Shown: positions 52,028 to 63,563, counted from the stretch's first letter. The stretch: DNA of 64,000 nt from Modicisalibacter sp033446685 (GCF_033446685.1 NZ_JAWQLY010000010.1:80367-144366), one strand, 5' to 3'. The notes: generated from the sequence alone by a model not told the origin. Numbers and translations: made by a program.

Positions 52028-52662
52028 TTGCGATGCAAGACGATTCCATAGAAGCCCTGCTGCCCGCCGAGTTGCTGGCCTTTCTGCCCTGTGCCACGCC
52101 GGCGGGCTGGGTCGAGGCGGCATTGGCCAACCAGGCGCTGTTGCTGATCGACCATGCGCAGTGCGAAAAGAAGGCGGCTTCCACGGCGATGAGCCTGATG
52201 TACCGTTACGTCGATCGCCCGCTGCTGCTGACCAAGATGTCGCAGTTGGCACGCGAGGAATTGCTGCATTTCGAGCAGGTCGTCAAGTTGATGGAGGAGC
52301 GGGGCATCCGCTACCGCCAGTTGAGCGCGTCGCGCTACGCCGACGGCTTGCGGCGACACGTGGAACGCGACGATCCCCAGCGGCTGATCGATATCCTGAT
52401 CGTCGGCGCGTTCATCGAGGCGCGCAGCTGCGAACGCTTCGCCCGGCTGATTCCGCATCTGGATGCTGAACTTGCCAAGTTCTATCGCTCTCTGGTTAAG
52501 TCGGAAGGGCGACACTATGAGGATTACTTGATGTTGGCCCAGCGCTTCGCGGAAGGTCCCATCGAATCCCGTATCGCCTTCTTCGCCGATCGCGAGCGCG
52601 AGCTGATCGAAACGCCTGACGAGACGTTCCGTTTCCATAGTGGCCTGCCCGCCGTGGCTTGA
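52024..52662 (+). CDS. miaE: tRNA-(ms2io6A) hydroxylase
   Basis: This 212-residue nonheme diiron monooxygenase hydroxylates the isopentenyl group of ms2i6A37 in tRNAs. The diiron ligands lie in DHAQCEKKAASTA, LAREELLHFEQV, GAFIEARSCERF and SEGRHYEDYL, the MiaE pattern. It is found in a subset of gammaproteobacteria and depends on oxygen. The gene overlaps the DUF1289 gene. Confidence 0.94.
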   Translation: MIAMQDDSIEALLPAELLAFLPCATPAGWVEAALANQALLLIDHAQCEKKAASTAMSLMYRYVDRPLLLTKMSQLAREELLHFEQVVKLMEERGIRYRQLSASRYADGLRRHVERDDPQRLIDILIVGAFIEARSCERFARLIPHLDAELAKFYRSLVKSEGRHYEDYLMLAQRFAEGPIESRIAFFADRERELIETPDETFRFHSGLPAVA

Positions 52663-52721
52663 GTCAACGAACGCTGTCAGGGCTCGCTGTCGTCGACAGA
52701 GCAACGCAGGAACCTATAACA

Positions 52722-55700
52722 ATGGTACGGACTCCTTCCGTCAATGCGCAGTTAACGCTGTTCGGTCACTTCTCCCTTTCGCTGGGTGACGACACCCTCA
52801 CCCAATTCAGTTACGACAAGGTCAAGGCACTGCTGGTCCACCTGCTGTTGCAGGGCCAGCCCGTAAATCGTGCTGCGTTGGCCGAGCTGCTATGGCCCGA
52901 TCAGGGGCTTTCCTCGGGGCGCACGAACCTGCGCCATGCGCTGCACTGTCTGCGTCAGAGTCTCGGCGACGAGGCCGACCAGGTGCTGGCGGTATCGCGT
53001 CAGACCATCGCCTTCCAGCTTCCTGCCGACTGGCAGTTCGATCTGCATAGCATCGAGCGGTTGCTCGCCGAGACACCGGACGTCGCGCGTCTCGAGCGTC
53101 TGCTGACGCTTTACCGCGGCGATCTCGCCGAAGAGCTGCAGCTTGCCCAATGCGCCGAATACCAGCGCTGGCTGGTACGTATCCGTGGCGAGTGGCGCCA
53201 GCGCGTGCTGGCCTATGCCGAGCAGGTCCTGCAGGAGGTCGACGAGCTGCCCGACCCGCTGCTGCGTACGTTGGTCAGTCGCTTTTCCGGCTATGGACCG
53301 TTTCACGAGCGGCTGATTCGTCAGTTGATCGAGCAGGGTCAGTCGGCCGCCGCGCACGAGGAATACAACGCCTACCTGCAATTGCTGGCGCTGTCGGGCC
53401 AGCAACCCGAACCGAACATTCTGCAGTTGGCGCGCTACTGGTCGGACAGCAGCGCCAGCGAACTGCAGCCGATGTCGCCGCAGGGGGCTTTCTCGCGCGT
53501 GCTGGCCGCCGACAGCCAGCCGGTGCGCGACGACGAGATCGAGCACCGGCAGCTGTCGGTGATGGCCATTCGCCTGCGCCTGCGCGGCGAATGGGAGGAG
53601 CGCGGCGAGGTGCGCGCCTGTCTTTCCCTGCAGATCGAGCTGCTGCGCTGGCTTGAGCGTCAGTGCAATCACTTGGGCGGGTTCTGGTTGCCGGGCGCCA
53701 CGGGCGGGCTGGGGCTGGCCTGTTTCGGTACCCATGGCCCGGCCCACCAGCTCGCCGAGCTGGTCGCGCTCTACGAGCATTGCCGTCGCGTCCTGCCCGA
53801 GGAGATAGCCCGGCAGTGGGGCGGAGAGAGCGAGCGGCCGCAATTCGAGCTGGCCGCGGGGTTGGATAGCGGGCGGGTGGTCTACCTGCCCGAGCGGCAG
53901 CTGGTCGACCCGCTGGGGCAGGTCACCCAGCGCTCGCTCGATCTGATGAGCGTCGCCGAAGGCAGCGAGCTGGTGATCTCCCAGGAGGCGAGCCAGCACA
54001 TGCCGCCGGCGCTCGATCTGCAGCCGCGTCTGTCGTCGCGGTTGATGGCAAGCGACGGCAAGGTGCGCCTGCGTGCGCTGGTGCTGGGCGTCAACGAGGG
54101 CGGGCGCAACGCCACGCCGCCCGATCTGGTGGGCCGCGAAAGCGCACTGCGCAAGCTGCGCGATGCGCTGGCGCGTGCCGGGCTCGGATTGCGCCAGAGC
54201 ATGCTCGTCCAAGGCGCCTCGGGCATGGGCAAGTCGGCGCTGATGGTCAGCTTCAGGCAACTGGTGCAGAGCGAAGACGTGTCGCTATGCTGGCAATCGA
54301 CCACCCGCATGTCGATGCTCGAGCCGTTCAGCGTCGCCCGCATGCTGTTGCGTTGGCACTGTCACGATAAGCTGGATGCCGAGACCTTCGATCAGGTGCT
54401 GGTGGATCAGGGCCATGCCGGGCTCGTCGAAGCGACCGAACCCTGCCAACTGCTGCATCAGGCGTTGGGTCTGGAGAGCGACGGCGATAGCCTGGGCTTG
54501 GCGCAAAGCGGCGAGGCGGTCGATCTGCTGGTCGGCGTCCTGCATCGGCTGATCGAGCGGGTCACTGCGGACAAGCCGCTGGTGATGATGGTCGACGACC
54601 TGCAATGGGTCGACGAGCCTTCGCTCAAGATGCTTGCCGGGCTGCAGGCGCGCCTGCCGATCAACAGCGCCTTCCTGCTGGTGGCCAGCCACCACGGCCG
54701 CGAGCCGCTACCGGTCAAGCTGCACTGGGACCAGCAGATCGCGCTCGACAGGCTCGATGCCATGCAATCCTCGCGGCTGCTCTCGCAGCTGGCGCGACGC
54801 TACCGGCTGCATCTCAGTCCGCGCTTACGCGGACAGCTGATCGAGCGTTGCGATGGCGTGCCGCTGTATCTCCAGGAGATCTGCCGACGGCTGGACATGG
54901 ATCGCCGCGAGGGGCGCAGCGTGCAGGTCGACGAACTGCCTCGCGGCTTGCTCGGGCTGCTGGCCAGTCGCATCGACCAGCTCGAGGGCGACCGTCACAT
55001 CGCGCATGTCGCCGCCGTGCTGGGGCGCCAGTTCCGTCTCGACTTTCTCCAGGAATGCAGCGGTCTCGACGAGGAGCGCCTGCGCCAGGGGCTCGAACAC
55101 ATGCGTCGCCTGGAGGTCATCGAGGCCGGCGAGCCGCATAGCGAGTACAAGTACCAGTTCACTCATCCGCTGCTTCAGGAGGCCGCCTACCTGTCCTGCC
55201 CGCGCGACGTGCGCGCGCGCATCCACCAGCAGGTGGTCGGGCTGATCGAGGAGCGTTTCCCGATGTGGATCAGTCGCCACCCCGGCGACTTCGCGACGCA
55301 TCTGCGACGCAGCGGACACTTTACTCGGGGGGCGCGCTACTTCGAGCTGGCCGCCCGCGAGGCGCTCAAGGTCAGTGCCAATCGCACGGCGTTGCGCATG
55401 GCCGACGCCGGGCTGGCCAGTCTGCGCCAGGTGGAGGGCCATACCGAGCGCGAGATCAGCCTGTTGACCGTCAAGGGCCAGGCGGCCTTCGCCCTGGAGG
55501 GCCATGGCTCGCCGATTGCCCACGAAAGCTTCGTCAAGGCGCGTGAGCTCATCGAGGGTACTCCCTGCGCCGATGAAGAGACCGAGCTGGAACAGCGTTT
55601 CCTGGTCAAGTGGGGGCTGTGGGTGGGCTGTAGCCAGCGGTTCGCGCATGCCGATGCCTTCTCGCTGGCCTCGAAGATGGCGGCGGTCGCCGAGCAGTTG

Positions 55701-56624
55701 TCGGATCCGCGCTATCGTCGCCTGGCCGACTACGCCCGCGCGCACTGCGAATACTGGGCCGGGCGCGTTCGCGAAGCCAACGAGCATCTCGAGGAGATCG
55801 ATCCGCTGCACCAGCCGATGATGCTCGAATGGCTGCCGTTCTCGGACCATCCGCAGGTCGCCGCGGCCTGCTATCAGGGGTGGGCGCAGTGCCTGCGGGG
55901 CGATTACCGTCGCGCCGAGCAGCAGATGGAGGCCGCCATCCGGCTCGCCGAGACCTACAACCACCCCGGTTCGCTGGCGCTCTCGCTACTCTTTGCCGCG
56001 GCGATGTACCGCCAGTTGGGGCACGTTCATCTGGCCGGTGCGCGCGCCGAGCGCGCCTTCGAGGTCACGCGCACCCCCGATCTGCATATCTGGCACATGA
56101 CGGCGCAGTGTGCCCTGGGTTGGCACAAGGCGCTGTCCGGCGATCGGGCGGGGCTGTCGATGATCGAGGCGAGCCTCGAGGAACTGGCCGAACTGGCCGG
56201 GCAGGATCGCTATCAGCGACCGATGCTGTGGTACACCGACGCCTGTTTCGCGCTGGGCGAGCTGGCGCTGGGCGAGGATTATCTGGACCAGTGCCTGATG
56301 ATCGCCCGCGAGCGCAGCTCACTGTTCGTGCCGGAGCTTTCGATCCATCTGGCACGCGTCTATCAGCGCCAGGGGCGCTCTCCCGATGCGGTACGTCAAC
56401 TGGCCGAGCAGGCCCTCGAACAGGCCCGCGAGCACGACGACCTGCATCACCAATTGTGCGCACTCGAGTTGTGGCTGGATGTCGTCGACCCCAGCGATCG
56501 GCATGCCAGCGACGAGCTGCGGCGCCTGCTCAAGGAGGTCACCCAGAGCGATGCGCCGGTATTGTTGCGCTGGCGCACGCTACTCGACAAGCAACTCTCG
56601 CGTCCGGCCGCCTTCGAGTCGTGA
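52722..56624 (+). CDS. Large transcriptional regulator: BTAD/winged-helix, cyclase-like, AAA ATPase and TPR domains
   Basis: This 1300-residue protein appears to be built in four parts. Residues about 1-270 form a SARP-like winged helix (FSYDKVKALLVHLLLQGQ; GRTNLRHALHCLRQSLGD) plus a bacterial transcriptional activation domain. Residues about 285-465 resemble a class III nucleotide-cyclase fold without its catalytic residues (LGQVTQRSLDLMSVAEGSEL). Residues 485-830 are a STAND-type ATPase with Walker A GASGMGKS (498-505) and Walker B VMMVDDLQW (621-629). The rest are TPR-like helices (EQQMEAAIRLAE). It is probably an ATP-switched activator; its targets are unknown. It stands alone, 59 bp after miaE and convergent with lpxH. 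Confidence 0.85.
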   Translation: MVRTPSVNAQLTLFGHFSLSLGDDTLTQFSYDKVKALLVHLLLQGQPVNRAALAELLWPDQGLSSGRTNLRHALHCLRQSLGDEADQVLAVSRQTIAFQLPADWQFDLHSIERLLAETPDVARLERLLTLYRGDLAEELQLAQCAEYQRWLVRIRGEWRQRVLAYAEQVLQEVDELPDPLLRTLVSRFSGYGPFHERLIRQLIEQGQSAAAHEEYNAYLQLLALSGQQPEPNILQLARYWSDSSASELQPMSPQGAFSRVLAADSQPVRDDEIEHRQLSVMAIRLRLRGEWEERGEVRACLSLQIELLRWLERQCNHLGGFWLPGATGGLGLACFGTHGPAHQLAELVALYEHCRRVLPEEIARQWGGESERPQFELAAGLDSGRVVYLPERQLVDPLGQVTQRSLDLMSVAEGSELVISQEASQHMPPALDLQPRLSSRLMASDGKVRLRALVLGVNEGGRNATPPDLVGRESALRKLRDALARAGLGLRQSMLVQGASGMGKSALMVSFRQLVQSEDVSLCWQSTTRMSMLEPFSVARMLLRWHCHDKLDAETFDQVLVDQGHAGLVEATEPCQLLHQALGLESDGDSLGLAQSGEAVDLLVGVLHRLIERVTADKPLVMMVDDLQWVDEPSLKMLAGLQARLPINSAFLLVASHHGREPLPVKLHWDQQIALDRLDAMQSSRLLSQLARRYRLHLSPRLRGQLIERCDGVPLYLQEICRRLDMDRREGRSVQVDELPRGLLGLLASRIDQLEGDRHIAHVAAVLGRQFRLDFLQECSGLDEERLRQGLEHMRRLEVIEAGEPHSEYKYQFTHPLLQEAAYLSCPRDVRARIHQQVVGLIEERFPMWISRHPGDFATHLRRSGHFTRGARYFELAAREALKVSANRTALRMADAGLASLRQVEGHTEREISLLTVKGQAAFALEGHGSPIAHESFVKARELIEGTPCADEETELEQRFLVKWGLWVGCSQRFAHADAFSLASKMAAVAEQLSDPRYRRLADYARAHCEYWAGRVREANEHLEEIDPLHQPMMLEWLPFSDHPQVAAACYQGWAQCLRGDYRRAEQQMEAAIRLAETYNHPGSLALSLLFAAAMYRQLGHVHLAGARAERAFEVTRTPDLHIWHMTAQCALGWHKALSGDRAGLSMIEASLEELAELAGQDRYQRPMLWYTDACFALGELALGEDYLDQCLMIARERSSLFVPELSIHLARVYQRQGRSPDAVRQLAEQALEQAREHDDLHHQLCALELWLDVVDPSDRHASDELRRLLKEVTQSDAPVLLRWRTLLDKQLSRPAAFES

Positions 56625-56643
56625 CCCCCGTCGCCGATTGGCG

Positions 56644-57372
56644 TTATAGCGGGAACGGCTCCAGCAGAGGGGCCGTTCGCTCGTCGGCACGTACCTGCCA
56701 GCCCCGGTCGCTGCGCCAGTCACCGAGTACGATGCGCTGGGCGGGTTGACCGTCGACCTCGAGACGATGGACGTCGGGGCGATGGGTATGGCCGTGAATC
56801 AGCGTGCGTACGCCATGCTCGGCCATCGTCCGTTCCACCTCGGAGGGGGTGACATCCATGATGTCTTCGGCCTTGTTGGAATTGGCCTCTCCCGATTGCT
56901 GGCGAATCTGCTTGGCCAGTTCGAGGCGCTGCTCGACCGGCAATGCCAGGATCTGCGCCTGCCACTGCGGGTCGCGCGCCTTGGTGCGAAACGCCATGTA
57001 GGCCTCGTCGCGGGTGCACAGACTGTCGCCATGCATCAGCAGCGTTCGTTCGCCACCCAATTCCACGATGCTGGGGTCGGGTAGCAGGATGGCGCCGGTG
57101 GCCGCGGTAAACCCGTCACCGATCAGGAAATCGCGATTCCCGTGCATGAAGTAGAGCCGGGTACCGGCGTCGCTCAGGCGCTTGAGCGCCTCGAGGATGC
57201 GGGTCTCGAATTCGCCCCGGTAATCGTCGCCGATCCAGGCTTCGAACAGGTCACCGAGAATATACAGCGCATCGGCGTGGCGAGCCTCGCGCTCCAGGTA
57301 CGCCAGGAAGCCTTGCGCAATGGCGGGCTCATTGGGATGCAAATGCAGGTCGGAAATCAGCAGGGTCGTCAT
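56644..57372 (-). CDS. lpxH: UDP-2,3-diacylglucosamine diphosphatase
   Basis: This 242-residue calcineurin-like hydrolase produces lipid X from UDP-2,3-diacylglucosamine in lipid A synthesis, at the membrane face in the cytoplasm. The metal-site motifs are all present: ISDLHLHPNEP, LGDLFEAWIGDD, MHGNRDFLIG, LMHGDSLCT and IHGHTHRPDVH. The start MTTLLISDLH gives the family length (E. coli 240); 44 more upstream codons are open but run into the ppiB gap. ppiB precedes it in the same direction, as in E. coli (ppiB-lpxH). Confidence 0.95.
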   Translation of the reverse strand: MTTLLISDLHLHPNEPAIAQGFLAYLEREARHADALYILGDLFEAWIGDDYRGEFETRILEALKRLSDAGTRLYFMHGNRDFLIGDGFTAATGAILLPDPSIVELGGERTLLMHGDSLCTRDEAYMAFRTKARDPQWQAQILALPVEQRLELAKQIRQQSGEANSNKAEDIMDVTPSEVERTMAEHGVRTLIHGHTHRPDVHRLEVDGQPAQRIVLGDWRSDRGWQVRADERTAPLLEPFPL

Positions 57373-57448
57373 GACAACGGCCTTTTGCGCGGGCGGTGAA
57401 GTAGGGACTGGCCCGCCGTCAAGCGGGCCGAGTGAGGCGCGGCGTGAT

Positions 57449-57943
57449 TCAGTCGCGGATTTCGGCGCGCTCGAGGATGACGTCCTCGGCGGGCACGTCG
57501 GCATGCATGCCGCGCCGTGTGGTGGGCACGGCCTTGATCTTCTCGACCACGTCCATGCCGGCGACGACTTCGCCGAATACGCAGTAACCCCAGCCCTGCA
57601 GGTTCTTGCCGCGATGATCGAGAAAGTCGTTGTCGGCGATATTGATGAAGAACTGGGCGGTGGCCGAGTGCGGGTCCTGGGTGCGCGCCATGGCGACGGT
57701 GCCCTTGCGGTTCTTCAGCCCGTTGTCGGCTTCGTTTTCGATCGGCTCGCGGGTGGGCTTCTGTTCGAAATCGGTGTCGAAGCCGCCGCCCTGGACCATG
57801 AAGCCGTTGATCACGCGGTGGAACAGGGTGTCGTCGTAATGCCCGTCGCGAACGTATTGTTCGAAGTTGGCTGCGCTCTTGGGCGCCTTGTCATGGTCGA
57901 GTTGCAGGTGAATCTCGCCATAATTGGTATGCAGTACAATCAT
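57449..57943 (-). CDS. ppiB: Peptidyl-prolyl cis-trans isomerase B (cyclophilin)
   Basis: This 164-residue cytoplasmic cyclophilin catalyses proline isomerisation during folding. Key active-site segments are DTLFHRVINGFMVQGGGF (catalytic Arg), MARTQDPHSATAQFFIN and VFGEVVAGMDVVEKI. No signal peptide is present. Length equals E. coli PpiB (164). It is divergent from glnS and upstream of lpxH. Confidence 0.95.
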   Translation of the reverse strand: MIVLHTNYGEIHLQLDHDKAPKSAANFEQYVRDGHYDDTLFHRVINGFMVQGGGFDTDFEQKPTREPIENEADNGLKNRKGTVAMARTQDPHSATAQFFINIADNDFLDHRGKNLQGWGYCVFGEVVAGMDVVEKIKAVPTTRRGMHADVPAEDVILERAEIRD

Positions 57944-58103
57944 TGGGATCTCGAACTGGCTGGGTGGAGCGAAACTGTCTGGGCGGCGCCTTGGCGAAGC
58001 GCGCGAGCGTCACGCTATAATAGCGGCTTTCGAGCGATGCGCGAAACCGCCCCGGCGTTCGCGACATTGCCACACGCGTAGACAAGAGGTTCCTTGACGT
58101 CCC

Positions 58104-59783
<1,680 letters not shown>

Positions 59784-59787
59784 GCGC

Positions 59788-61173
59788 ATGCAGATCTACA
59801 ACACCCTGACCCGGCGCAAGGAGCCGTTCACGCCGATCGAGGCCGGCAAGGTGCGCATGTACGTCTGCGGCATCACCGTCTACGACTACTGCCACATCGG
59901 GCATGCCCGGGTGATGGTGGCGTTCGACGTGATCACCCGCTACCTGCGCAGCCGCGGCTTCGACGTTACCTATGTGCGCAACATCACCGACATCGACGAC
60001 AAGATCCTCAAGCGGGCCGACGAGAACGGCGAGACGATCGGCGCATTGACCGAGCGCATGATCGCCGCCATGCACCAGGACGAGGGGCGCCTGGGCGTGC
60101 TGCGGCCCGATCACGAGCCGCGCGCCACGGCACACATCGACGACATCGTGGCGATGATCGAGACGCTGATTGCCAAGGGCTTCGCCTACGCGGCGGATAA
60201 CGGCGATGTCTACTACCGGGTTCGCAAATTCGCCGATTACGGCAAGCTCAACAATCGCAATCTCGATGAGATGCGCTCGGGCGCGCGGGTCGAGGTCGAC
60301 GAGCACAAGGAAGACCCGCTCGACTTCGTGCTCTGGAAGGCCGCCAAGCCCGATGAGGCGAGCTGGCCGTCGCCCTGGGGAGCGGGGCGTCCGGGTTGGC
60401 ATATCGAATGCTCGGCGATGTCGACCTGCTGTCTCGGCGAGACGTTCGACATTCACGGCGGGGGCCCCGACCTGACCTTTCCGCACCATGAAAACGAGAT
60501 CGCCCAGAGCGAGGCGGCGACCGGCAAGCGCTACGTCAACACCTGGATGCATGCCGGCGCGGTGCGTGTCGATCAGCAGAAGATGTCCAAGTCGCTGGGC
60601 AATTTCTTCACCATTCGCGATGTCCTCGAGGTGCATGACCCGGAAGTGGTGCGCTACCTGCTGGTCGCCAGTCACTATCGCAGCCCGATCAACTACGCGC
60701 CCGAGGCGCTCACGGAGGCGCGTCGCTCGCTGGAGCGCTTCTACAATGCGCTCGAGGGCGTGACGCCGGTCGCCGGCGAGTTGGACGGGCAATTCGCGGC
60801 GCGTTTCGAAGCGGCGATGGACGACGACTTCAACACCGCCGAGGCGCTGGCGGCGCTGTTCGAACTGGCGCGCGAGCTCAATCGCGCCAAGCAGGACGAT
60901 CCCGCGCGGGCACAGACACTGGCTTTCGAACTCAAGCGACTGGGCCACCTGCTCGGACTGTTCGAGCAGGAGCCCGGCGTATTCCTCCAGGGTGGAGGCG
61001 AAGCGTTACCGCTATCCGAGGCTGAAATAGAGGCGCGTATCGTTGCCCGCACCGAGGCCAAGCAGGCGCGGGATTTTGCCGAGGCCGATCGCATCCGCGA
61101 CGAATTGGCGACGCTGGGCATCGTGCTCAAGGATTCCCGGGAGGGGACGGCCTGGGTGCTGGAGCGGCGCTGA
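59788..61173 (+). CDS. cysS: Cysteinyl-tRNA synthetase
   Basis: This 461-residue class Ia synthetase charges tRNA-Cys. The zinc ligand Cys27 (VCGITVYDYCHIGHAR), HIGH at 36-39, further zinc ligands in WHIECSAMS and FPHHENEIAQ, and KMSKS at 265-269 are all present. Length equals E. coli CysRS (461). A strong bidirectional terminator follows. Confidence 0.97.
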   Translation: MQIYNTLTRRKEPFTPIEAGKVRMYVCGITVYDYCHIGHARVMVAFDVITRYLRSRGFDVTYVRNITDIDDKILKRADENGETIGALTERMIAAMHQDEGRLGVLRPDHEPRATAHIDDIVAMIETLIAKGFAYAADNGDVYYRVRKFADYGKLNNRNLDEMRSGARVEVDEHKEDPLDFVLWKAAKPDEASWPSPWGAGRPGWHIECSAMSTCCLGETFDIHGGGPDLTFPHHENEIAQSEAATGKRYVNTWMHAGAVRVDQQKMSKSLGNFFTIRDVLEVHDPEVVRYLLVASHYRSPINYAPEALTEARRSLERFYNALEGVTPVAGELDGQFAARFEAAMDDDFNTAEALAALFELARELNRAKQDDPARAQTLAFELKRLGHLLGLFEQEPGVFLQGGGEALPLSEAEIEARIVARTEAKQARDFAEADRIRDELATLGIVLKDSREGTAWVLERR

Positions 61174-61199
61174 GCCGGCATCGTCCGGGGTGATATGGC

Positions 61200-61237
61200 A
61201 AAAAAAACCGCGAGTCGATGACTCGCGGTTTTTTTTT
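61200..61237. terminator. Bidirectional intrinsic terminator between cysS and mtnN
   Basis: CCGCGAGT (61208-61215) pairs with ACTCGCGG (61221-61228), flanked by eight A on the left and nine T on the right, between convergent genes. Confidence 0.95.
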
Positions 61238-61271
61238 GCAGCTGTTCATGCAGCCGAGGTGTGAAACGCTT

Positions 61272-61997
61272 TCAGGCTCGCTGGGGAGCGCGGCGTGTCG
61301 TGCCCAGGCGCTTGACCATCGCTTCGACCATTTGCGCGGAGTGCGTCGCCGCCTGATCAATGAAGTCCTTGAAGGAGACGTTCGACTCCTTGCCGGCGAT
61401 GTCCGACAGGGCGCGGATCACCACGAAGGGGCAGCCATAGAGGTGGCACGTCTGGGCGATGGCGGCCGCTTCCATCTCGGCGGCGAGCATGGTCGGGAAG
61501 CGATCGCGTGTGCGCGCGACGGCATCGGGGCAGGCCATGAACGCGTCGCCGGTGGCGATCAGCCCCTCGTGGACGCGTAGATGTCCCAGTTCCTCCACGC
61601 ACTGGCGGGCGACGCTGACCAGCCGCTGGTCGGGCAGATAGGCGGCGGGCATCAACGGTACCTGGCCGTGCTCGTAGCCGAACACCACGGCATCGACGTC
61701 ATGGTGGCGGACCTCGCTGGAGATGACCACGTCGCCGACTTCGAGCTCGGCCCCGAAGCCGCCGGCCGAGCCGGTGTTGATGATCACTTCGGGCTGGTAC
61801 ATGTCGAGCAGCAACGTGGTGCCGACCGCCGCATTGACCTTGCCGATGCCGGACTGAAGGATCACTACCTCCACGCCGTGAAGTTGGCCGATATGAAAGG
61901 TCGAGCCAACGTGCTGACGGGTCTCGCGGTTGTCGAGCAACGAGGCCAGACGTGCCACTTCTTCGGCCATGGCACCGATGATGCCTATCTTATGCAT
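61272..61997 (-). CDS. mtnN: 5'-methylthioadenosine/S-adenosylhomocysteine nucleosidase
   Basis: This 241-residue nucleosidase removes adenine from methylthioadenosine and S-adenosylhomocysteine. Conserved parts are IGIIGAMAEEV (catalytic Glu), SGIGKVNAAVGTTLL, INTGSAGGF, AEMEAAAIAQ and VIRALSDIAGKE (catalytic Asp). It lies 33 bp downstream of luxS on the same strand, so the two enzymes of the activated methyl cycle are probably one operon. Length is slightly above E. coli Pfs (232). Confidence 0.96.
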   Translation of the reverse strand: MHKIGIIGAMAEEVARLASLLDNRETRQHVGSTFHIGQLHGVEVVILQSGIGKVNAAVGTTLLLDMYQPEVIINTGSAGGFGAELEVGDVVISSEVRHHDVDAVVFGYEHGQVPLMPAAYLPDQRLVSVARQCVEELGHLRVHEGLIATGDAFMACPDAVARTRDRFPTMLAAEMEAAAIAQTCHLYGCPFVVIRALSDIAGKESNVSFKDFIDQAATHSAQMVEAMVKRLGTTRRAPQRA

Positions 61998-62030
61998 GTG
62001 TCGAGCTGTCCTTCTGCGTGGTGGGCGGGC

Positions 62031-62498
62031 TCAGGCGAAAACCTGGTTCCATTCGTCGCGCTTGGCGAGGAACTCGCGCGCCAGGGCCTTGGCGCCGTCC
62101 AGGCTGTGGCTGGCCGCCCAGCCGCACTGCATCTCGTTGCAGGCTGGTACCTCATCGGCGGCGAGAACGTCCTCGAGGGTGCCTTCGATCAGGTTGAGGA
62201 CGTCGTCGTAGTCGTCGTGATTGATCATCGCGATGTAGAACCCGGTCTGACAGCCCATCGGGCTGATGTCGACGACCTTGTCGCTATGGTTGCGTGACAG
62301 CTCGGCCATCAAGTGTTCCAGGGAGTGCAGCGCGGGCATCTCCATATGGCCCTTGTTGGGCTGGCAGATGCGCATGTCGTACTTGTGGATGTTGTCGCCG
62401 TTGATGCCGGTCTTGATGCCGGCCAGGCGTACGTAGGGCGCTTTGACCTTGGTGTGATCCAGGTTGAAGCTTTCCACGTTCATCGGCTTGTCGCTCAT
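62031..62498 (-). CDS. luxS: S-ribosylhomocysteine lyase
   Basis: This 155-residue metalloenzyme splits S-ribosylhomocysteine to homocysteine and the precursor of autoinducer-2. Metal ligands His58 and His62 (HSLEHLMAEL) and Cys125 (NEMQCGWA), and catalytic Glu61 and Cys83 (MGCQTGFY), are present. The ATG at 62498 has AGGAG nine bases upstream; a longer form from 62528 is less likely. Its product homocysteine would be remethylated to methionine. Confidence 0.95.
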   Translation of the reverse strand: MSDKPMNVESFNLDHTKVKAPYVRLAGIKTGINGDNIHKYDMRICQPNKGHMEMPALHSLEHLMAELSRNHSDKVVDISPMGCQTGFYIAMINHDDYDDVLNLIEGTLEDVLAADEVPACNEMQCGWAASHSLDGAKALAREFLAKRDEWNQVFA

Positions 62499-62562
62499 CC
62501 AGGACTCCTGGTTGCTGAATGGTCGCAAAGAAGGTTAGCCGCCCAATTATAACGAAAGGACG

Positions 62563-63426
62563 TCAATCCTGCATTGCATCATGCCGCTCGGCGGCATCGA
62601 GGGTGTTCTCGAGCAGCGACGCCACCGTCATCGGACCGACGCCGCCGGGGACCGGGGTAATGTAGCTGGCTCGGCTGGCTGCCGCTTCGAATTCGACATC
62701 GCCGATCAGGCTGCCGTCCGGCTGCCGGTTGATGCCCACGTCGATGACGATCGCCCCCGGCTTGACCCACTCGCCGCTGACCACGCCGGGCTTGCCGACG
62801 GCCACGACCAGTATATCGGCGCGCTGCACGTGACTCTTGAGGTCGCGAGTGAAGCGATGGCATACGGTGGTGGTGCTGCCGGCGAGCATCAGCTCCAGCG
62901 CCATCGGCCGGCCGACGATATTGGAGGCGCCGACGACGGTGGCGTCCAGGCCGCGCACGGCCAAGCCGCTCTCCTGGAGCAGGGTCATGATGCCCTTGGG
63001 CGTGCAGGGGCGCAGGACCGGCAGGCGTTGCGCCAGGCGCCCGAGATTGTAGGGGTGGAAGCCATCGACGTCCTTGTCGGGGCGAATGCGTTCGAGAATC
63101 GGTCGCTCGTCGAGATGAGCCGGCAATGGAAGCTGGACGAGGATGCCGTCGACGCCAGGGTCGGCGTTGAGTCGATCGACGAGCTGTTCCAGCTCCTGCT
63201 GGGTAATGTCGGCGGGCAGGGCATGCCGGAACGAGTGAATGCCGGCCTGCTCGCAGGCGCGGTGCTTGTTGCGCACGTAGACCTCCGAGGCGGGGTCTTC
63301 GCCGACCAGCACCACGGCCAGGCCGGGCACCCGATGCCCTGATTCGCGGCGGGCGGCGACCCGTCGAGCAACCTGTTGGCGAACATGCGCGGCAATGGCC
63401 TTGCCATCGATCATTTGGGCGGTCAT
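62563..63426 (-). CDS. folD: Bifunctional methylenetetrahydrofolate dehydrogenase/cyclohydrolase
   Basis: This 287-residue enzyme interconverts 5,10-methylene-, methenyl- and 10-formyl-THF using NADP. The catalytic Lys54 is in SEVYVRNKHRACE. PCTPKGIMTLL, VVGASNIVGRPMALEL and the C-terminal TPVPGGVGPMTVASLL are standard. It serves the same one-carbon pool as purU. The luxS start is 65 bp downstream on the same strand. Confidence 0.96.
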   Translation of the reverse strand: MTAQMIDGKAIAAHVRQQVARRVAARRESGHRVPGLAVVLVGEDPASEVYVRNKHRACEQAGIHSFRHALPADITQQELEQLVDRLNADPGVDGILVQLPLPAHLDERPILERIRPDKDVDGFHPYNLGRLAQRLPVLRPCTPKGIMTLLQESGLAVRGLDATVVGASNIVGRPMALELMLAGSTTTVCHRFTRDLKSHVQRADILVVAVGKPGVVSGEWVKPGAIVIDVGINRQPDGSLIGDVEFEAAASRASYITPVPGGVGPMTVASLLENTLDAAERHDAMQD

Positions 63427-63563
63427 CGAAGATTCCTTTGCACTGAAGCGGGCTGCGGTGCCGGCGAAAAAGGCGGCGATGCAAGGGCGCTGATTTTCGC
63501 ACGCTCCCGTCTTCAGTCAAAGCGCTCGGGGCCAGCCGTCTGCCCTGAGGGAGCGCTAAAGGC

